NCBI RefSeq assembly: GCF_000017205.1
Contig: NC_009656.1
Span: 5,212,001 to 5,276,000 of the forward strand
From: Pseudomonas paraeruginosa PA7
Lineage (GTDB): Bacteria; Pseudomonadota; Gammaproteobacteria; Pseudomonadales; Pseudomonadaceae
DNA length: 64,000 nucleotides
Direction: 5' to 3'
Position 1 is the stretch's first letter, and every line of letters begins with the position of its first letter. The notes beneath the pieces were generated by a model. That model made no database searches. It was not told the origin of the DNA and saw only the letters and a list, made by a program, of their open reading frames with translations. Positions 8,443 through 17,484 of the stretch are shown one piece after another. The position numbers were made by a program, and so were the translations under genes.

Positions 8443-8944
8443 CCAATCCTCCGACTGCGATCCTTGGTGTGTATTATACACACTTAAATCACACTATCCA
8501 ACCTTTAATGCACACCATACACACCGAACCAACAGGCTTCGAAAAAATGCCGGCCGCCAAAAAATTCGCGGCCAAAACGCACTTATCCCCCTCCCGCCGA
8601 CGGGCCGTGTGTCGTGGAAATCGTGAAACCCGGGGTGCAATGAAACCAAGCCTCCAGGGCGCGCCCCTGCTGGGCCTGGCGAGCCCAGGGGCCGTTTCAC
8701 ACTGTGAAAGGAATTGTGAAGGAATGAAGCAGGTGCGAGCGGATAGTGTCCACAAATCGTCCACACCAGGGATAGATATTTAACCCAAATAAGGGCAAAT
8801 ATCCAATAAAACCTTTACAATTCAACACTTTACAAGCTGAACCAAAGCATGCGAAGCGGTCAACAACCGCTTCGACGAAGGCGAATAGCCTCTCTTCCGC
8901 CACTGAAGAAAAAAGCCGCCAACTGGCGGCTTTTTCGTTTCCTC
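8443..8944. other. Gene-poor stretch, probably the prophage/chromosome junction
   Basis: No convincing gene lies here. What can be seen is a GC-rich imperfect hairpin around 8662-8692 (CTGGGC paired with GCCCAG), bracketed by GTGAAA/TTTCAC words. There is an AT-rich run near 8770-8830, a perfect 9-bp hairpin at 8852-8874 (CGAAGCGGT, loop CAACA, ACCGCTTCG), and a terminator at 8910-8935. The late phage genes and hicAB end on the left and chromosomal genes begin on the right, so an attachment site is expected here. The other prophage end is not in the window, so no att core can be identified. Confidence 0.5.
8910..8935. terminator. Rho-independent terminator, both orientations
   Basis: AAAAAGCCGCC, loop AACT, GGCGGCTTTTT: an 11-bp uninterrupted stem whose ends supply T-runs on both strands. 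It may be the terminator of the chromosomal gene that lay to the left before the prophage integrated, but that gene is not visible. Confidence 0.8.
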
Positions 8945-9132
8945 TGTCCCGTCCTGAATAAGGTTTACACCTCCCATGCCGATTCTCCGGAGAGCTAGAT
9001 GAAGCAAGGTGTAAAGCGCACACAGCGAGATTACTCACTGTCTTTTAAATTGGCCGTCGTTGATCAGATCGAAAAAGGCGAACTGACCTTGCCCAGTCCT
9101 GAGCAGGTGTAAACCTATTTCAGGACTAGACA
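8945..9132 (+). mobile_element. Internally deleted IS3-family-like element (MITE-like)
   Basis: A 188-bp element bounded by 28-bp terminal inverted repeats, 8945-8972 and 9105-9132. By my alignment they match at 24 of 28 positions; both begin TGTC and share GTCCTGAA and AGGTTTACACCT. Inside, an ATG at 8999 opens a frame that reads like the first 30 residues of an IS3-type OrfA (RDYSLSFKLAVVDQIEKGEL) and then runs into the right repeat and a stop. The body of the transposase is missing. No clear target duplication is seen (left flank CCTC, right flank TCCC). It could only be moved in trans. Confidence 0.78.
8999..9112 (+). pseudogene. Truncated IS3 OrfA remnant
   Basis: A 37-codon remnant: about 30 codons of the N-terminal helix-turn-helix start of an IS3-family OrfA, then seven codons read through the junction into the right inverted repeat before TAA at 9110-9112. 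The helix-turn-helix is cut before its recognition helix, so no function is expected. The ribosome binding site (GGAGAGC upstream of the ATG) is retained. Confidence 0.72.
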
Positions 9133-9149
9133 TCCCTTCCGCTCGGCAA

Positions 9150-10052
9150 CTAGCCCAGCGCGGTATCCAGCACCATCATCAGGCAGAAACCGAACACCAG
9201 GCCCAGCGTGGCCTCGGCGGCATGCCCCTGGCGATGGGACTCGGGAATGATCTCGTGGGTGACCACGAAGAGCATTGCCCCCCCCGCCGCCGCAAGGCCC
9301 CAGGGCAGGAGCAGCGCGGAGAGACCGACGAGCCAGGCGCAGAGCACGGCGAACAGCGGCTCGACCAGGCCAGACGCGGCGCCGACCAGCATCGCCTTGA
9401 ACCGCGACATGCCGACCCCGGCCAGCACCAGCGCCACCACCAGCCCTTCCGGCACGTCCTGCAGGGCGATGCCCAGGGCCAGGCCGTTGGCCTCGTCCAG
9501 GCCGGCCCCGGCCGAGACGCCAACCGCCATGCCTTCAGGGATGTTGTGCAGGACGATCGCCGTGACGAACAGCAGGATGCGCGGAGGGATCCCGCCGGAC
9601 AGGGGCGCGCCCTCGCGGCCGGGATGCACGTCCGGCATCAGCCGACCGAGGACGAACAGCCCCATGACGCCCAGGGCCAGGCCGAGGCTGACCAGGAAAC
9701 CGGCGCCGAACCTGGAGTAGCCGAGGTCGCCGGCCGCGGAAAGCGCCGGCATGATCAGCGAAAAGGCCGTCGCCGACAGCATCACCCCGGCGCCGAATCC
9801 CAGCAGCGCATCCGACAGGCGCGCCGGCATGGTCCTTACCACCAGCACCGGCATCGCCCCCAGAGCGGTACCGAAGGCGCACAGCAGGCCGCCCTTCAGC
9901 GCCAGCACGACGGGTGCCGGGAGGTTGAGTTCGGCCAGCAACAGCGCGTGGCGACCGAGCAGATAGCCGCCACCGATGAAGATCAGCAGGCCAAGCAGGT
10001 TGCGCAGGGGCCGGGCATGGCCCTCGGCGATGCTATGCAGCAAGGCTTTCAT
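9150..10052 (-). CDS. ZIP-family metal transporter
   Basis: A 300-residue inner-membrane protein with about eight transmembrane segments. The metal-site helix pair is clear: HNIPEGMAVGVSAGAG, and later LQDVPEGLVVALVLAG. These correspond to the HNxPEG and (E/D)xPEG motifs of ZIP proteins that take up divalent metals (Zn, Fe or Mn). I used ATG 10052 with GGAGG upstream; the 17-residue upstream extension has no support. It is the last gene of the fagA-fumC1-sodA operon, which suggests supply of manganese or another divalent metal when iron is scarce. Metal specificity is inferred only from context. Confidence 0.87.
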   Translation of the reverse strand: MKALLHSIAEGHARPLRNLLGLLIFIGGGYLLGRHALLLAELNLPAPVVLALKGGLLCAFGTALGAMPVLVVRTMPARLSDALLGFGAGVMLSATAFSLIMPALSAAGDLGYSRFGAGFLVSLGLALGVMGLFVLGRLMPDVHPGREGAPLSGGIPPRILLFVTAIVLHNIPEGMAVGVSAGAGLDEANGLALGIALQDVPEGLVVALVLAGVGMSRFKAMLVGAASGLVEPLFAVLCAWLVGLSALLLPWGLAAAGGAMLFVVTHEIIPESHRQGHAAEATLGLVFGFCLMMVLDTALG

Positions 10053-10118
10053 CGCACCTCCGCGACACGGGCCACACCGGGGCAGCGCCGCAGCCGCGCC
10101 CACCCTCCTTCACGGACA

Positions 10119-10733
10119 TCAGCGGGCCAGAGCCTGCGCATAGCGACGCGCGACCTCCCGCCAGTCGATCACGTTGTAGAACGCGCCGATGTATTCCGGG
10201 CGGCGGTTCTGGTACTTCAGGTAATAGGCATGTTCCCAGACATCCAGGCCGAGGATCGGCGTGTTGCCGTTCATCAGCGGGCTGTCCTGGTTACCGCTGC
10301 TTTCCACCAGCAGCCTGCCCTGCGGGGTCACGCTGAGCCAGGCCCAGCCGCTGCCGAAGCGGGTCAGCGCGGCCTTGGTGAAGGCCTCCCTGAACGCTTC
10401 GAAGCCGCCGAGTTCCTGGTCGATGGCCCGCGCCAGATCTCCCTCCGGATGGCCACCACCCTCGGGCGACATCACCGTCCAGAACAGCGAATGGTTGGCA
10501 TGCCCGCCACCGTTGTTGATTACCGCCGGGCGCAGGTTCTCCGGCAGCCCGGCCAGTTGCAGCAGCAGGCTTTCCACCGGCTGCCCGGCGTAGGGCGTGC
10601 CTTCCAGCGCGGCGTTCAGGTTGTTCACGTAGGTCTGGTGGTGCTTGCTGTGGTGAATCTCCATGGTCAGCGCATCGATGTGCGGTTCCAGGGCATCGTA
10701 GGCATAGGGCAAGGCTGGCAATGCATGCGGCAT
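10119..10733 (-). CDS. sodA: Superoxide dismutase, manganese type
   Basis: A 204-residue SodA (sodM in some annotations), converting superoxide to hydrogen peroxide and oxygen in the cytoplasm. The four metal ligands are visible: H27, H81 (NGGGHANH), D164 and H168 (DVWEHAYYL). The second-sphere Gln of Mn enzymes lies in the C-terminal half (GNQDSP, about Q149), unlike Fe-type SodB, which has its Gln near residue 70. It sits downstream of a Fur box together with iron-independent fumarase, fitting the switch from iron to manganese enzymes under iron limitation. The ATG is 12 bp after the preceding stop. Confidence 0.95.
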   Translation of the reverse strand: MPHALPALPYAYDALEPHIDALTMEIHHSKHHQTYVNNLNAALEGTPYAGQPVESLLLQLAGLPENLRPAVINNGGGHANHSLFWTVMSPEGGGHPEGDLARAIDQELGGFEAFREAFTKAALTRFGSGWAWLSVTPQGRLLVESSGNQDSPLMNGNTPILGLDVWEHAYYLKYQNRRPEYIGAFYNVIDWREVARRYAQALAR

Positions 10734-10745
10734 GGAAACTCTCCG

Positions 10746-11195
10746 TCAGTGATAGCGAAGTGAGGGGGGCGGAGCGAGGAACTCGGGGCGGACTTCCGCA
10801 TTCGGCGGTCCCTTGAGCAGGCGCTCGGTGCGTGGATAGGCGCCGTGCTCGCCGATGAACGACAGCAGTTCGACATAGGTACGCCGGCTATGATGCTGGG
10901 CCGCCAGGCGCAGGGCCTGCGGCAGCTTCTGGTCGGCGCTGACCCGCAGCAGGCGCTCGTGGCAGGCGCAGAGGTACTCGGCGGTCTCCTCCGGCTGCTC
11001 CAGTTGCAGATGCAGGTCGGCCAGGTTGTGATGGGAGATGACGAACGCCATCACCGCCTCGTCCGGATCGCCCCAGCGCTCCAGCAGGACCTGGGCCAGC
11101 GCCAGGGCGTGGAGATAGTGCTCGCGCGCATCGATCAATGCGCCGGTGACGAAGCAGCGGTTGCCCTGTTCGATCGTACGTTGCCAATGACGCAT
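10746..11195 (-). CDS. Small helical protein of the fagA-fumC1-sodA operon (orfX)
   Basis: A 149-residue helical protein lying between fumC1 and sodA, corresponding to the orfX (PA4469) described in that Fur-controlled operon. The segment ALIDAREHYLHALALAQVLLERWG followed by HHNLADLHLQLEQPEETAEY looks like tetratricopeptide-like helical pairs (about residues 15-85). No signal peptide or catalytic motif is seen. The start is ATG 11195 with TGGAGG upstream; the longer upstream frame overlaps fumC1. Function is unknown. A TPR-like adaptor role is only a guess. Confidence 0.8.
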   Translation of the reverse strand: MRHWQRTIEQGNRCFVTGALIDAREHYLHALALAQVLLERWGDPDEAVMAFVISHHNLADLHLQLEQPEETAEYLCACHERLLRVSADQKLPQALRLAAQHHSRRTYVELLSFIGEHGAYPRTERLLKGPPNAEVRPEFLAPPPSLRYH

Positions 11196-11223
11196 GGCCG
11201 GGACCTCCAGTACTGGGGCGGCC

Positions 11224-12600
11224 TCAGAGGCCGCCGGCCGTGAGTTTCTCCGGATCGAGCAGCGCCTCCAGGCGCGCGCGGTCCAGGTCGGTGTTTTCCA
11301 GTGCCACATCGATGATCGGCCGGGCTTCGCGATAGGCCTGCTTGGCGATCTCCGCGGCCTTCTGGTAACCGATGATCGGATTCAACGCGGTGACCAGGAT
11401 CGGATTGCGCGCCAGCGCCTCGCCGAGCCTAGCCTGGTTGACCTTGAAGCTGGCGATGGCCTTGTCCGCCAGCAGGCGGCTGGCATTGGCCAGCAGCTGG
11501 ATGCTGTGCAGCAGGTTGTCGGCCACCAGCGGCAGCATCACGTTCAGTTCGAAGTTGCCCGACTGGCCGGCGACGGCGATGGCGGCGTCGTTGCCGATCA
11601 CCTGGGCGGCGACCATGGCGGTGGCCTCGGGGATCACCGGGTTGACCTTGCCGGGCATGATCGAGGAACCCGGCTGCAACGCTTCCAGCTCGATCTCGCC
11701 GAGCCCGGCGAGCGGGCCGGAGTTCATCCAGCGCAGATCGTTGGCCAGCTTCATCAGTGTCACGGCGAGGGTCTTCAGTTGGCCGGACGTGGCGACCGCG
11801 GTGTCCTGCGAACCGATCAGGGCGAAGAAGTCGTCGCCGGGACGGAACGCCAGGCCGGTCAGGTCGTTCAGCTCCTGGCTGAAGCGCTCGGCGAACTGCG
11901 GATGGGCGTTGATCCCGGTTCCCACCGCGGTGCCGCCCTGGGCCAGTTGCTGCAAGGCCGGCAACACGCCCTCGATATGTCCGGCGGCCTGCCGGACCTG
12001 CTGCGCCCAGCCGCCGAGCACCTGGCTCATGCGCACCGGCATGGCGTCCATCAAGTGGGTGCGCCCGGTTTTCACGTAGGCGTGCACTTCGCCGGCCTTG
12101 CGCTCGATGGTCTGCTCCAGGTGGCGCAACGCCGGCAGCAGGCGTTCGCCGATCTCGAGGGCGGCGCTGATGTGGATGGTCGACGGGATGATGTCGTTGC
12201 TGCTCTGCCCGCGATTCACATGGTCGTTCGGATCGACCTTGTCGCCCAGGCGCCGGCTGGCCAGGGTCGCCACCACTTCGTTGGCATTCATGTTGGAACT
12301 GGTACCGGAGCCGGTCTGGAACACGTCCACCGGGAAGTGCTGCATGAAATCTTCCTGGAGCAATTGCAGGCAGGCCTCGGCGATCGCCTCGCCCATCGGT
12401 GCGTCCAGTTGCTGCAGGGAGACGTTGGCCCGCGCCGCCGCGGCCTTGGCCAGCAGCAGGGCACGGACGAAGGCCTGCGGCATGCGCTGGCCGCTGACCG
12501 GGAAGTTGTTCACCGCGCGCTGGGTCTGGGCGCCATAGAGGGCGGTCGCCGGGACCGCCAGTTCGCCCATGCTGTCGCGTTCGATGCAGGTATCAGTCAT
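11224..12600 (-). CDS. fumC1: Class II fumarate hydratase
   Basis: A 458-residue FumC-type fumarase interconverting fumarate and malate in the TCA cycle without an iron-sulfur cluster. The signature GSSIMPGKVNP is present, as are the active-site strands SSNMNANEV and GRTHLMDAMPV. It overlaps the end of fagA by 8 bp and is followed by orfX and sodA. Being iron-independent, it can replace aconitase-like Fe-S fumarase when iron is low, consistent with the Fur box ahead of the operon. Length is normal and no frame damage is visible. Confidence 0.96.
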   Translation of the reverse strand: MTDTCIERDSMGELAVPATALYGAQTQRAVNNFPVSGQRMPQAFVRALLLAKAAAARANVSLQQLDAPMGEAIAEACLQLLQEDFMQHFPVDVFQTGSGTSSNMNANEVVATLASRRLGDKVDPNDHVNRGQSSNDIIPSTIHISAALEIGERLLPALRHLEQTIERKAGEVHAYVKTGRTHLMDAMPVRMSQVLGGWAQQVRQAAGHIEGVLPALQQLAQGGTAVGTGINAHPQFAERFSQELNDLTGLAFRPGDDFFALIGSQDTAVATSGQLKTLAVTLMKLANDLRWMNSGPLAGLGEIELEALQPGSSIMPGKVNPVIPEATAMVAAQVIGNDAAIAVAGQSGNFELNVMLPLVADNLLHSIQLLANASRLLADKAIASFKVNQARLGEALARNPILVTALNPIIGYQKAAEIAKQAYREARPIIDVALENTDLDRARLEALLDPEKLTAGGL

Positions 12601-12988
12601 CTTGGTTTCCTTGTTGCGGATGATCGAAGCTCATCGACGGCACCAGGTCTTGCCTGGCCATCCGTACCGAGAGCTGGCGCAGCCGGCGACGCTGGCTGCC
12701 GTTGGTGGTCAGTCGCTGCAGTTCGCAGAGGGGCCGGTAGGCGTAGTCGAGACAGAGGCTGCGCCAGTGCCAGGGCAATGCCGGATCGCGACCGGTAGCG
12801 AGCAGGAGGTTGTAGGTCTTCTCGAACAGTGGCCAGGCGGCCATGCCTTCCCAGCCGGCGAGATAGCGAGCCTCGCCGAAGTACTGGTCGAGCAGGCGCG
12901 GTTCGTCGGGAGCGAGCGCGCAGCGGATCTGCATGCCCAGCCAGTACCAGTGATCCAGTGCTTCCGGGTCGTGCGTCTCGACGGACAT
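12593..12988 (-). CDS. fagA: Fur-associated gene product FagA
   Basis: A 131-residue protein, first in the iron-repressed operon and immediately behind a Fur box. It begins MSVETHDPEALDHWYWLGMQ and is rich in Trp, Tyr and Leu with a basic tail (QRRRLRQLSVRMARQ). No signal peptide, known domain or metal motif is evident. The 3' end overlaps fumC1, so the two are probably translated together. The name is recalled from the P. aeruginosa fagA-fumC-orfX-sodA operon. Biochemical function is not known to me. Confidence 0.87.
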   Translation of the reverse strand: MSVETHDPEALDHWYWLGMQIRCALAPDEPRLLDQYFGEARYLAGWEGMAAWPLFEKTYNLLLATGRDPALPWHWRSLCLDYAYRPLCELQRLTTNGSQRRRLRQLSVRMARQDLVPSMSFDHPQQGNQDD

Positions 12989-13004
12989 GGCAACCTCACT
13001 AGAC

Positions 13005-13023
13005 GATAATGAGATTGATTATT
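13005..13023. promoter_or_regulatory. Fur box upstream of fagA
   Basis: GATAATGAGATTGATTATT agrees with the 19-bp Fur consensus at 15 of 19 positions by my count. It lies 17-35 bp upstream of the fagA ATG on the minus strand, where it would overlap the promoter, so Fur-Fe(II) should repress the operon. Confidence 0.82.
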
Positions 13024-13091
13024 GTTTTCTTCTTTCCAAAACACAAGCCATGGGACCGATAGAACCCGGCAATCGATCAGGCGCAAAGCAA

Positions 13092-13116
13092 AACGCCAGC
13101 GACAGGCGCTGGCGTT
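13092..13116 (-). terminator. Terminator downstream of pmbA
   Basis: A perfect 10-bp stem AACGCCAGCG/CGCTGGCGTT with a 5-base loop. On the minus strand it is followed by a T-rich stretch (TTTTGCTTTG), 22 bp after the pmbA stop. Confidence 0.8.
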
Positions 13117-13138
13117 CGGAAGAAGCTGGGGCGGGGGG

Positions 13139-14488
13139 TCAGCGGCCGGCAACCATCATCGACTCGACAAGCACCGAACCGGTGTGCAGGTTGCCGCGTC
13201 CCTCCACGTCCTTGCCGATCGCGACGATGCGGCGGAACAGGTCGCGCAGGTTGGCGGCAATGGTGACTTCCTGCACCGGGAACTGGATCTCGCCGTTCTC
13301 CACCCAGTAGCCGGCAGCGCCACGGGAGTAGTCGCCGGTCACCAGGTTGACCCCCTGCCCCATCAACTCGGTGACCAGCAGGCCGCGCCCCATGCGTCGA
13401 AGCAGGGCGGCCTGGTCCTCGTCGCCATGGCTGACGAAGAGGTTGTGCACGCCACCGGCGTTGGCTGTGCTCGGCAGGCCGAGCTTGCGCCCGGAGTAGG
13501 TACCCAGCACATAGGAGACCAGCTCGCCGCTCTCCACGAAGGGCTTGGCGTAGGTGGCCAGGCCGTCGCTATCGAAGCTGGCGCTGCCGAGCGCACCGAC
13601 CAGGTGCGGACGCTCGTCGATGCTCAGCCATTCGGGGAACAGACGCTGGCCCAGCGCACCTTCGAGGAACGACGACTTGCGGTACAGGCTGCCACCGGAA
13701 ATTGCCCCGAGGAAATGGCCGAACAGGCCGACGGCGATTTCCGGGGCGAACAGCACCGGGACTTCCGCGGTCTGTACCGGGCGGGCGCCCAGGCGGCTGG
13801 CGGCGCGCTCGGCGGCGCGCCGGCCGATGGACTCGGCGCTGGCCAAGGCCTCGCCGCGACGATTGACGTCGTACCAGTAGTCGCGCTGCATCTGCCCCTC
13901 GCCCTCGGCGATCATCACGCAACTGAGGCTGTGTCGGGTGCTGGCATAGCCTCCGATGAAGCCGTGGCTGTTACCGTAGACCCGACAGCCCTGATGGGTA
14001 TTCAGGGTGGTCCCGTCGGCCTTGGTCACCCGCCTGTCGGCGGCGAACGCCGCCGCCTCGCAGGCCAGGGCACGCTCCACGGCCTGCTCGGGAGTCAGGC
14101 TCCAGGGATGGTAGAGATCCAGTTCCGGCAATTCACGGGCCATCAGCGCCGCGTCGGCGAGGCCGGCGCAGTCATCCTCGGAGGTGTGCCGGGCGATCGC
14201 CAACGCCGCCGCCACGGTTTCGCGGATAGCCGCCTCGCCGGTCGCCGAAGTGCTCGCCGAGCCTTTGCGCTGGCCGGCGTAGAGGGTGATGCCGAAACCC
14301 TGGTCGCGGTTGAACTCGACGGTTTCCACCTCGCCCTGGCGCACGCTGGTGGACAGCCCCTGCTCCAGCGATACCGCCACTTCGCAGGCACTGGCGCCCT
14401 GGCGGCGGGCCTCGGCGATGATCTGCTCGACCTGCTCGCGAAGGTCCGGAAGAACGGCGGGACCGACTGCCGCGGCATGTAGACTCAT
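13139..14488 (-). CDS. pmbA: TldE/PmbA, partner subunit of the TldD/E metalloprotease
   Basis: A 449-residue U62-family protein. With TldD it forms a heterodimeric protease that digests unfolded peptides in the cytoplasm; in E. coli the pair matures microcin B17 and degrades the CcdA antitoxin. The family fold is visible: an N-terminal [19 protein letters not shown] and a C-terminal half with [17 protein letters not shown] and [19 protein letters not shown]. The HExxxH zinc motif of TldD is absent, as expected for this subunit. It is transcribed apart from tldD, divergently from darP. The start is the first ATG of the frame with a family-like N-terminus. Confidence 0.93.
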   Translation of the reverse strand: MSLHAAAVGPAVLPDLREQVEQIIAEARRQGASACEVAVSLEQGLSTSVRQGEVETVEFNRDQGFGITLYAGQRKGSASTSATGEAAIRETVAAALAIARHTSEDDCAGLADAALMARELPELDLYHPWSLTPEQAVERALACEAAAFAADRRVTKADGTTLNTHQGCRVYGNSHGFIGGYASTRHSLSCVMIAEGEGQMQRDYWYDVNRRGEALASAESIGRRAAERAASRLGARPVQTAEVPVLFAPEIAVGLFGHFLGAISGGSLYRKSSFLEGALGQRLFPEWLSIDERPHLVGALGSASFDSDGLATYAKPFVESGELVSYVLGTYSGRKLGLPSTANAGGVHNLFVSHGDEDQAALLRRMGRGLLVTELMGQGVNLVTGDYSRGAAGYWVENGEIQFPVQEVTIAANLRDLFRRIVAIGKDVEGRGNLHTGSVLVESMMVAGR

Positions 14489-14586
14489 CTGTTGGTTCTC
14501 CTGTAGACATGGCCGCCTACGCGGCCGGGCCGGACAAGCGGCCCCTGACTCGTTATCATGGCGGCGTTTTCCACTGGACCACCACC

Positions 14587-15111
14587 ATGGCTGAATTTCA
14601 CGACGACGACGCGCAATTCGAAGAGAAGAGCAAGTCGCAGATCAAACGCGAGCTGCATGCCCTGCAGGACCTCGGCGAACGCCTGACCACCCTGCAACCG
14701 CAGTTGCTGGAGCGCCTGCCGCTGACCGACCCGCTGCGCAAGGCCGTGCTCGACGCGCCGAAACACAAGGCGCACATCGCCCGCAAGCGACATATCCAGT
14801 ACATCGGCAAGCTGATGCGCGACCAGGACGTGGACGCCATCGTCGCCCTCATCGAGCAGGTGGACACCTCCACCCGCCAGTACAACGAACGCTTCCACGC
14901 CCTCGAACGCTGGCGCGACCAGTTGATCGCCGGCGGCGACGCCGCGCTCGACGCCTTCGTCGGCGAATTCCCCGACTGCGACCGCCAGCATCTGCGCAGC
15001 CTGGTCCGCCATGCCCAGCACGAAGCCGCGCACAACAAGCCGCCGGCCGCCGCGCGCAAGGTGTTCAAGTACATCCGCGAGCTGGACGAGACCAAGCGCG
15101 GCTTGCGCTAG
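14587..15111 (+). CDS. darP: Ribosome-associated protein DarP (YjgA, DUF615)
   Basis: A 174-residue highly charged helical protein of the YjgA family, which associates with late 50S ribosomal subunit precursors. [20 protein letters not shown] at about residues 17-36 is the family's signature start, and [20 protein letters not shown] (about 60-79) is the conserved basic helix. ATG 14587 was chosen over the longer frame because homologues begin close to here. It is divergent from pmbA (98 bp) and convergent with tldD (30 bp). Confidence 0.92.
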   Translation: MAEFHDDDAQFEEKSKSQIKRELHALQDLGERLTTLQPQLLERLPLTDPLRKAVLDAPKHKAHIARKRHIQYIGKLMRDQDVDAIVALIEQVDTSTRQYNERFHALERWRDQLIAGGDAALDAFVGEFPDCDRQHLRSLVRHAQHEAAHNKPPAAARKVFKYIRELDETKRGLR

Positions 15112-15141
15112 GTCCCGCAACGCCGGCCTCTGGGCCATGCC

Positions 15142-16584
15142 TCAGGCGCCGGTACCGCCGACGGTGATCGCATCGATCTTCAGGGTCGGCTGGCCGACGC
15201 CGACCGGCACCGACTGACCGTCCTTCCCGCAGGTCCCCACGCCACTGTCCAGCGCCAGGTCGTTGCCGACCATCGAGACCCGGCTCATCGCCTCCGGGCC
15301 ATTGCCGATCAGGGTCGCGCCCTTCACCGGGGTGGTGATCCTGCCGTTCTCGATCAGGTAGGCCTCGCTGGTGGAGAACACGAACTTGCCGCTGGTGATG
15401 TCCACCTGGCCGCCGCCGAGGTTGGCGCAGTAGATGCCCTTCTCCACCGAGGCGATGATCTCCTGCGGATCGCTCTCGCCTGCCAGCATGTAGGTGTTGG
15501 TCATGCGCGGCATCGGCAGGTGCGCGTAGGACTCGCGACGACCATTGCCGGTCCGCGCCACGCCCATCAGGCGGGCGTTGAGCTTGTCCTGCATGTAGCC
15601 CTTGAGCACGCCGTTCTCGATCAGCACGTTGCAGTTGCTCGGCGTGCCTTCGTCGTCGACGCTCAACGAGCCGCGGCGCCCGGCCAGGGTGCCATCGTCG
15701 ACGATGGTGCACAGGCTCGAGGCGACCTTCTCGCCGACCCGGCCGCTGTAGGCGGAACTGCCCTTGCGATTGAAGTCGCCCTCCAGGCCGTGGCCTACCG
15801 CCTCGTGCAGCAGTACCCCCGACCAGCCGGCGCCCATGACCACCGGCAGGGTACCGGCCGGCGCGGGAATCGCCTCGAGGTTGACCAGCGCCTGGCGCAG
15901 GGCCTCGCGGGCGTAGCCCATGGCGCGGTCTTCCTGGAGGAAGTAGCGGTAGTCGGTACGTCCTCCGCCGCCGTGGCCGCCACGCTCGCGGCGGCCGTTC
16001 TGCTCGACGATCACGCTGACATTGAAACGCACCAGCGGACGGATGTCGGCGGCCAGCGAACCGTCGCTGGCGGCGACCAGGATCTGCTCCCAGACCCCGG
16101 CCATGCTCACCGTGACCTGCTGGATGCGCGGGTCGAGGGCGCGGGTCGCGGCATCGATCTTCTTCAGCAACTCGACCTTCTCGGCGCGGCTGAGCACGTC
16201 CAGCGGGTTCTCCCCGGCGTACAGGCGAGCCGGCAGCACGGCCTTGAACGCCTGCACGCTGCCGTTCTGTCCCGCCCGGGAAATCGAGCGGGCCGCCTGG
16301 GCGGCCTGCTTCAGCGCCTCGCCGGTGATCGCGTTGCTGTAGGCGAAGCCGGTCTTCTCGCCCGACTGCGCACGCACCCCGACGCCCTGGTCGAGATTGA
16401 AGCTGCCTTCCTTGACGATGCCGTCCTCGAGCATCCACGACTCGGAGACCTGGCTCTGGAAATACAGATCGGCGGCATCGACGCCGGGGCCGCTCAGTTC
16501 ATGCAGGATACCGGGCAGGCTGTCCAGCTCCAGACCACCGGGGGCCAGCAACTGCTGGCTGACGGATGACAACAACTCGCTCAT
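15142..16584 (-). CDS. tldD: Metalloprotease subunit TldD
   Basis: A 480-residue catalytic subunit of the TldD/TldE protease. The zinc-binding HExxxH motif is visible in [13 protein letters not shown] in the centre of the protein. It is followed by [18 protein letters not shown] and, near the end, [20 protein letters not shown], both typical of the family. ATG 16584 was chosen because the sequence upstream in frame lies inside the nitrilase gene. It is the last gene of the long minus-strand run from mreB and sits 2 bp behind the nitrilase gene. Its partner pmbA is only 0.65 kb downstream but separately transcribed. Confidence 0.95.
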   Translation of the reverse strand: MSELLSSVSQQLLAPGGLELDSLPGILHELSGPGVDAADLYFQSQVSESWMLEDGIVKEGSFNLDQGVGVRAQSGEKTGFAYSNAITGEALKQAAQAARSISRAGQNGSVQAFKAVLPARLYAGENPLDVLSRAEKVELLKKIDAATRALDPRIQQVTVSMAGVWEQILVAASDGSLAADIRPLVRFNVSVIVEQNGRRERGGHGGGGRTDYRYFLQEDRAMGYAREALRQALVNLEAIPAPAGTLPVVMGAGWSGVLLHEAVGHGLEGDFNRKGSSAYSGRVGEKVASSLCTIVDDGTLAGRRGSLSVDDEGTPSNCNVLIENGVLKGYMQDKLNARLMGVARTGNGRRESYAHLPMPRMTNTYMLAGESDPQEIIASVEKGIYCANLGGGQVDITSGKFVFSTSEAYLIENGRITTPVKGATLIGNGPEAMSRVSMVGNDLALDSGVGTCGKDGQSVPVGVGQPTLKIDAITVGGTGA

Positions 16585-16586
16585 AT

Positions 16587-17435
16587 TCACTCCGTACGCG
16601 CCGGCCGTGGTTCGGCCGGCGGGAAAAATCGTCTGTGCGCCACCACCGGCATGCGCCGACGGATATCCGCCTGTTCTGCGGCGTCGCGCGCCGCCAGCAG
16701 CACCGCTTCGCCCTGCGGCCGCTCGGCCAGGACCCGTCCCCAGGGATCGACGATCGCCGAGTGACCGAACGTCTCGCGGCCCCGCGGATGAACGCCGCCC
16801 TGCCCGGCCGCCAGCAGGTAGCACTGGGTCTCGATGGCGCGCGCGCGGACCAGCACTTGCCAGTGCGCCGCACCGGTCACCGCGGTGAATGCCGACGGCG
16901 CCGTGATCAGCTCCGCGCCGGCCTCGCGCAGCGCGGTATAGAGCTCCGGAAAACGCAGGTCGTAGCAGACCGTCAGGCCCAGGCGACCGACCGGCGTATC
17001 CGCCACCACGATCTTCTGACCAAAAGCATAGTCGTCGGATTCACGGTAGCGGCCCCGCGCATCGGCTACATCCACGTCGAACAGGTGCAGCTTGTCGTAG
17101 CGGGCGACCCGCTCGCCATGTTCGTCGAACAGCAGCGAACAGGCATTCGCCTTCGCCTCGGGCTGGCCTTCGGGCGGCAGCGGCAGCGTGCCGGCGACTA
17201 TCCACAACCTGAGGTCGCGGGCGGTGGAATTCAACCAGGGCAGGATCGGCCCCTCCCCCCGTGCCTCGGCCCGACCGAGTTCGGCGAGGTCACGGCGGCC
17301 CATGGCGGCGAAGTTCTCCGGTAACACGACGAGGCGCGCGCCGCCCTCGGCGGCCTCTTCGAGCAGCCGACGGGCGGCGGCCAGGTTGGCCATCACGTCG
17401 TCCTGGCTGACCATCTGGATCACGGCAATGGACAT
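16587..17435 (-). CDS. Carbon-nitrogen hydrolase, Nit1-type (probable deaminated glutathione amidase)
   Basis: A 282-residue nitrilase-superfamily amidase. The catalytic Glu-Lys-Cys triad is clear: E40 (LPENFAAMG), K115 ([10 protein letters not shown]) and C157 ([10 protein letters not shown]). The closing helix segment [16 protein letters not shown] also fits. The [10 protein letters not shown] and [10 protein letters not shown] forms resemble the Nit1/YbeM branch that repairs deaminated glutathione; this subfamily call is an inference. ATG 17435 gives the family-length N-terminus SIAVIQM. It lies between yhdP and tldD, 49 bp after the yhdP stop, in the same operon-like run. Confidence 0.88.
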   Translation of the reverse strand: MSIAVIQMVSQDDVMANLAAARRLLEEAAEGGARLVVLPENFAAMGRRDLAELGRAEARGEGPILPWLNSTARDLRLWIVAGTLPLPPEGQPEAKANACSLLFDEHGERVARYDKLHLFDVDVADARGRYRESDDYAFGQKIVVADTPVGRLGLTVCYDLRFPELYTALREAGAELITAPSAFTAVTGAAHWQVLVRARAIETQCYLLAAGQGGVHPRGRETFGHSAIVDPWGRVLAERPQGEAVLLAARDAAEQADIRRRMPVVAHRRFFPPAEPRPARTE

Positions 17436-17484
17436 GCGTTCCTCCACGCGGGCGAGAACGCCCCGGCGCAGCACCGGACGGCGC

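Noticed and set aside
8443-8481. Upstream in-frame ATG extending hicA by 13 residues
   Set aside because: No ribosome binding site and no family similarity, whereas ATG 8442 has GGAGGA at the right distance.
8482-8944. tRNA or tRNA fragment as attachment site
   Set aside because: No cloverleaf or TTCGANTC-type T-arm followed by a CCA-proximal stem could be found; the hairpin at 8852-8874 is isolated.
9222-10763. 513-codon plus-strand frame across the ZIP and sodA genes
   Set aside because: Spans two well-supported minus-strand genes and the gap between them; Gln/Arg/His-rich text typical of antisense frames.
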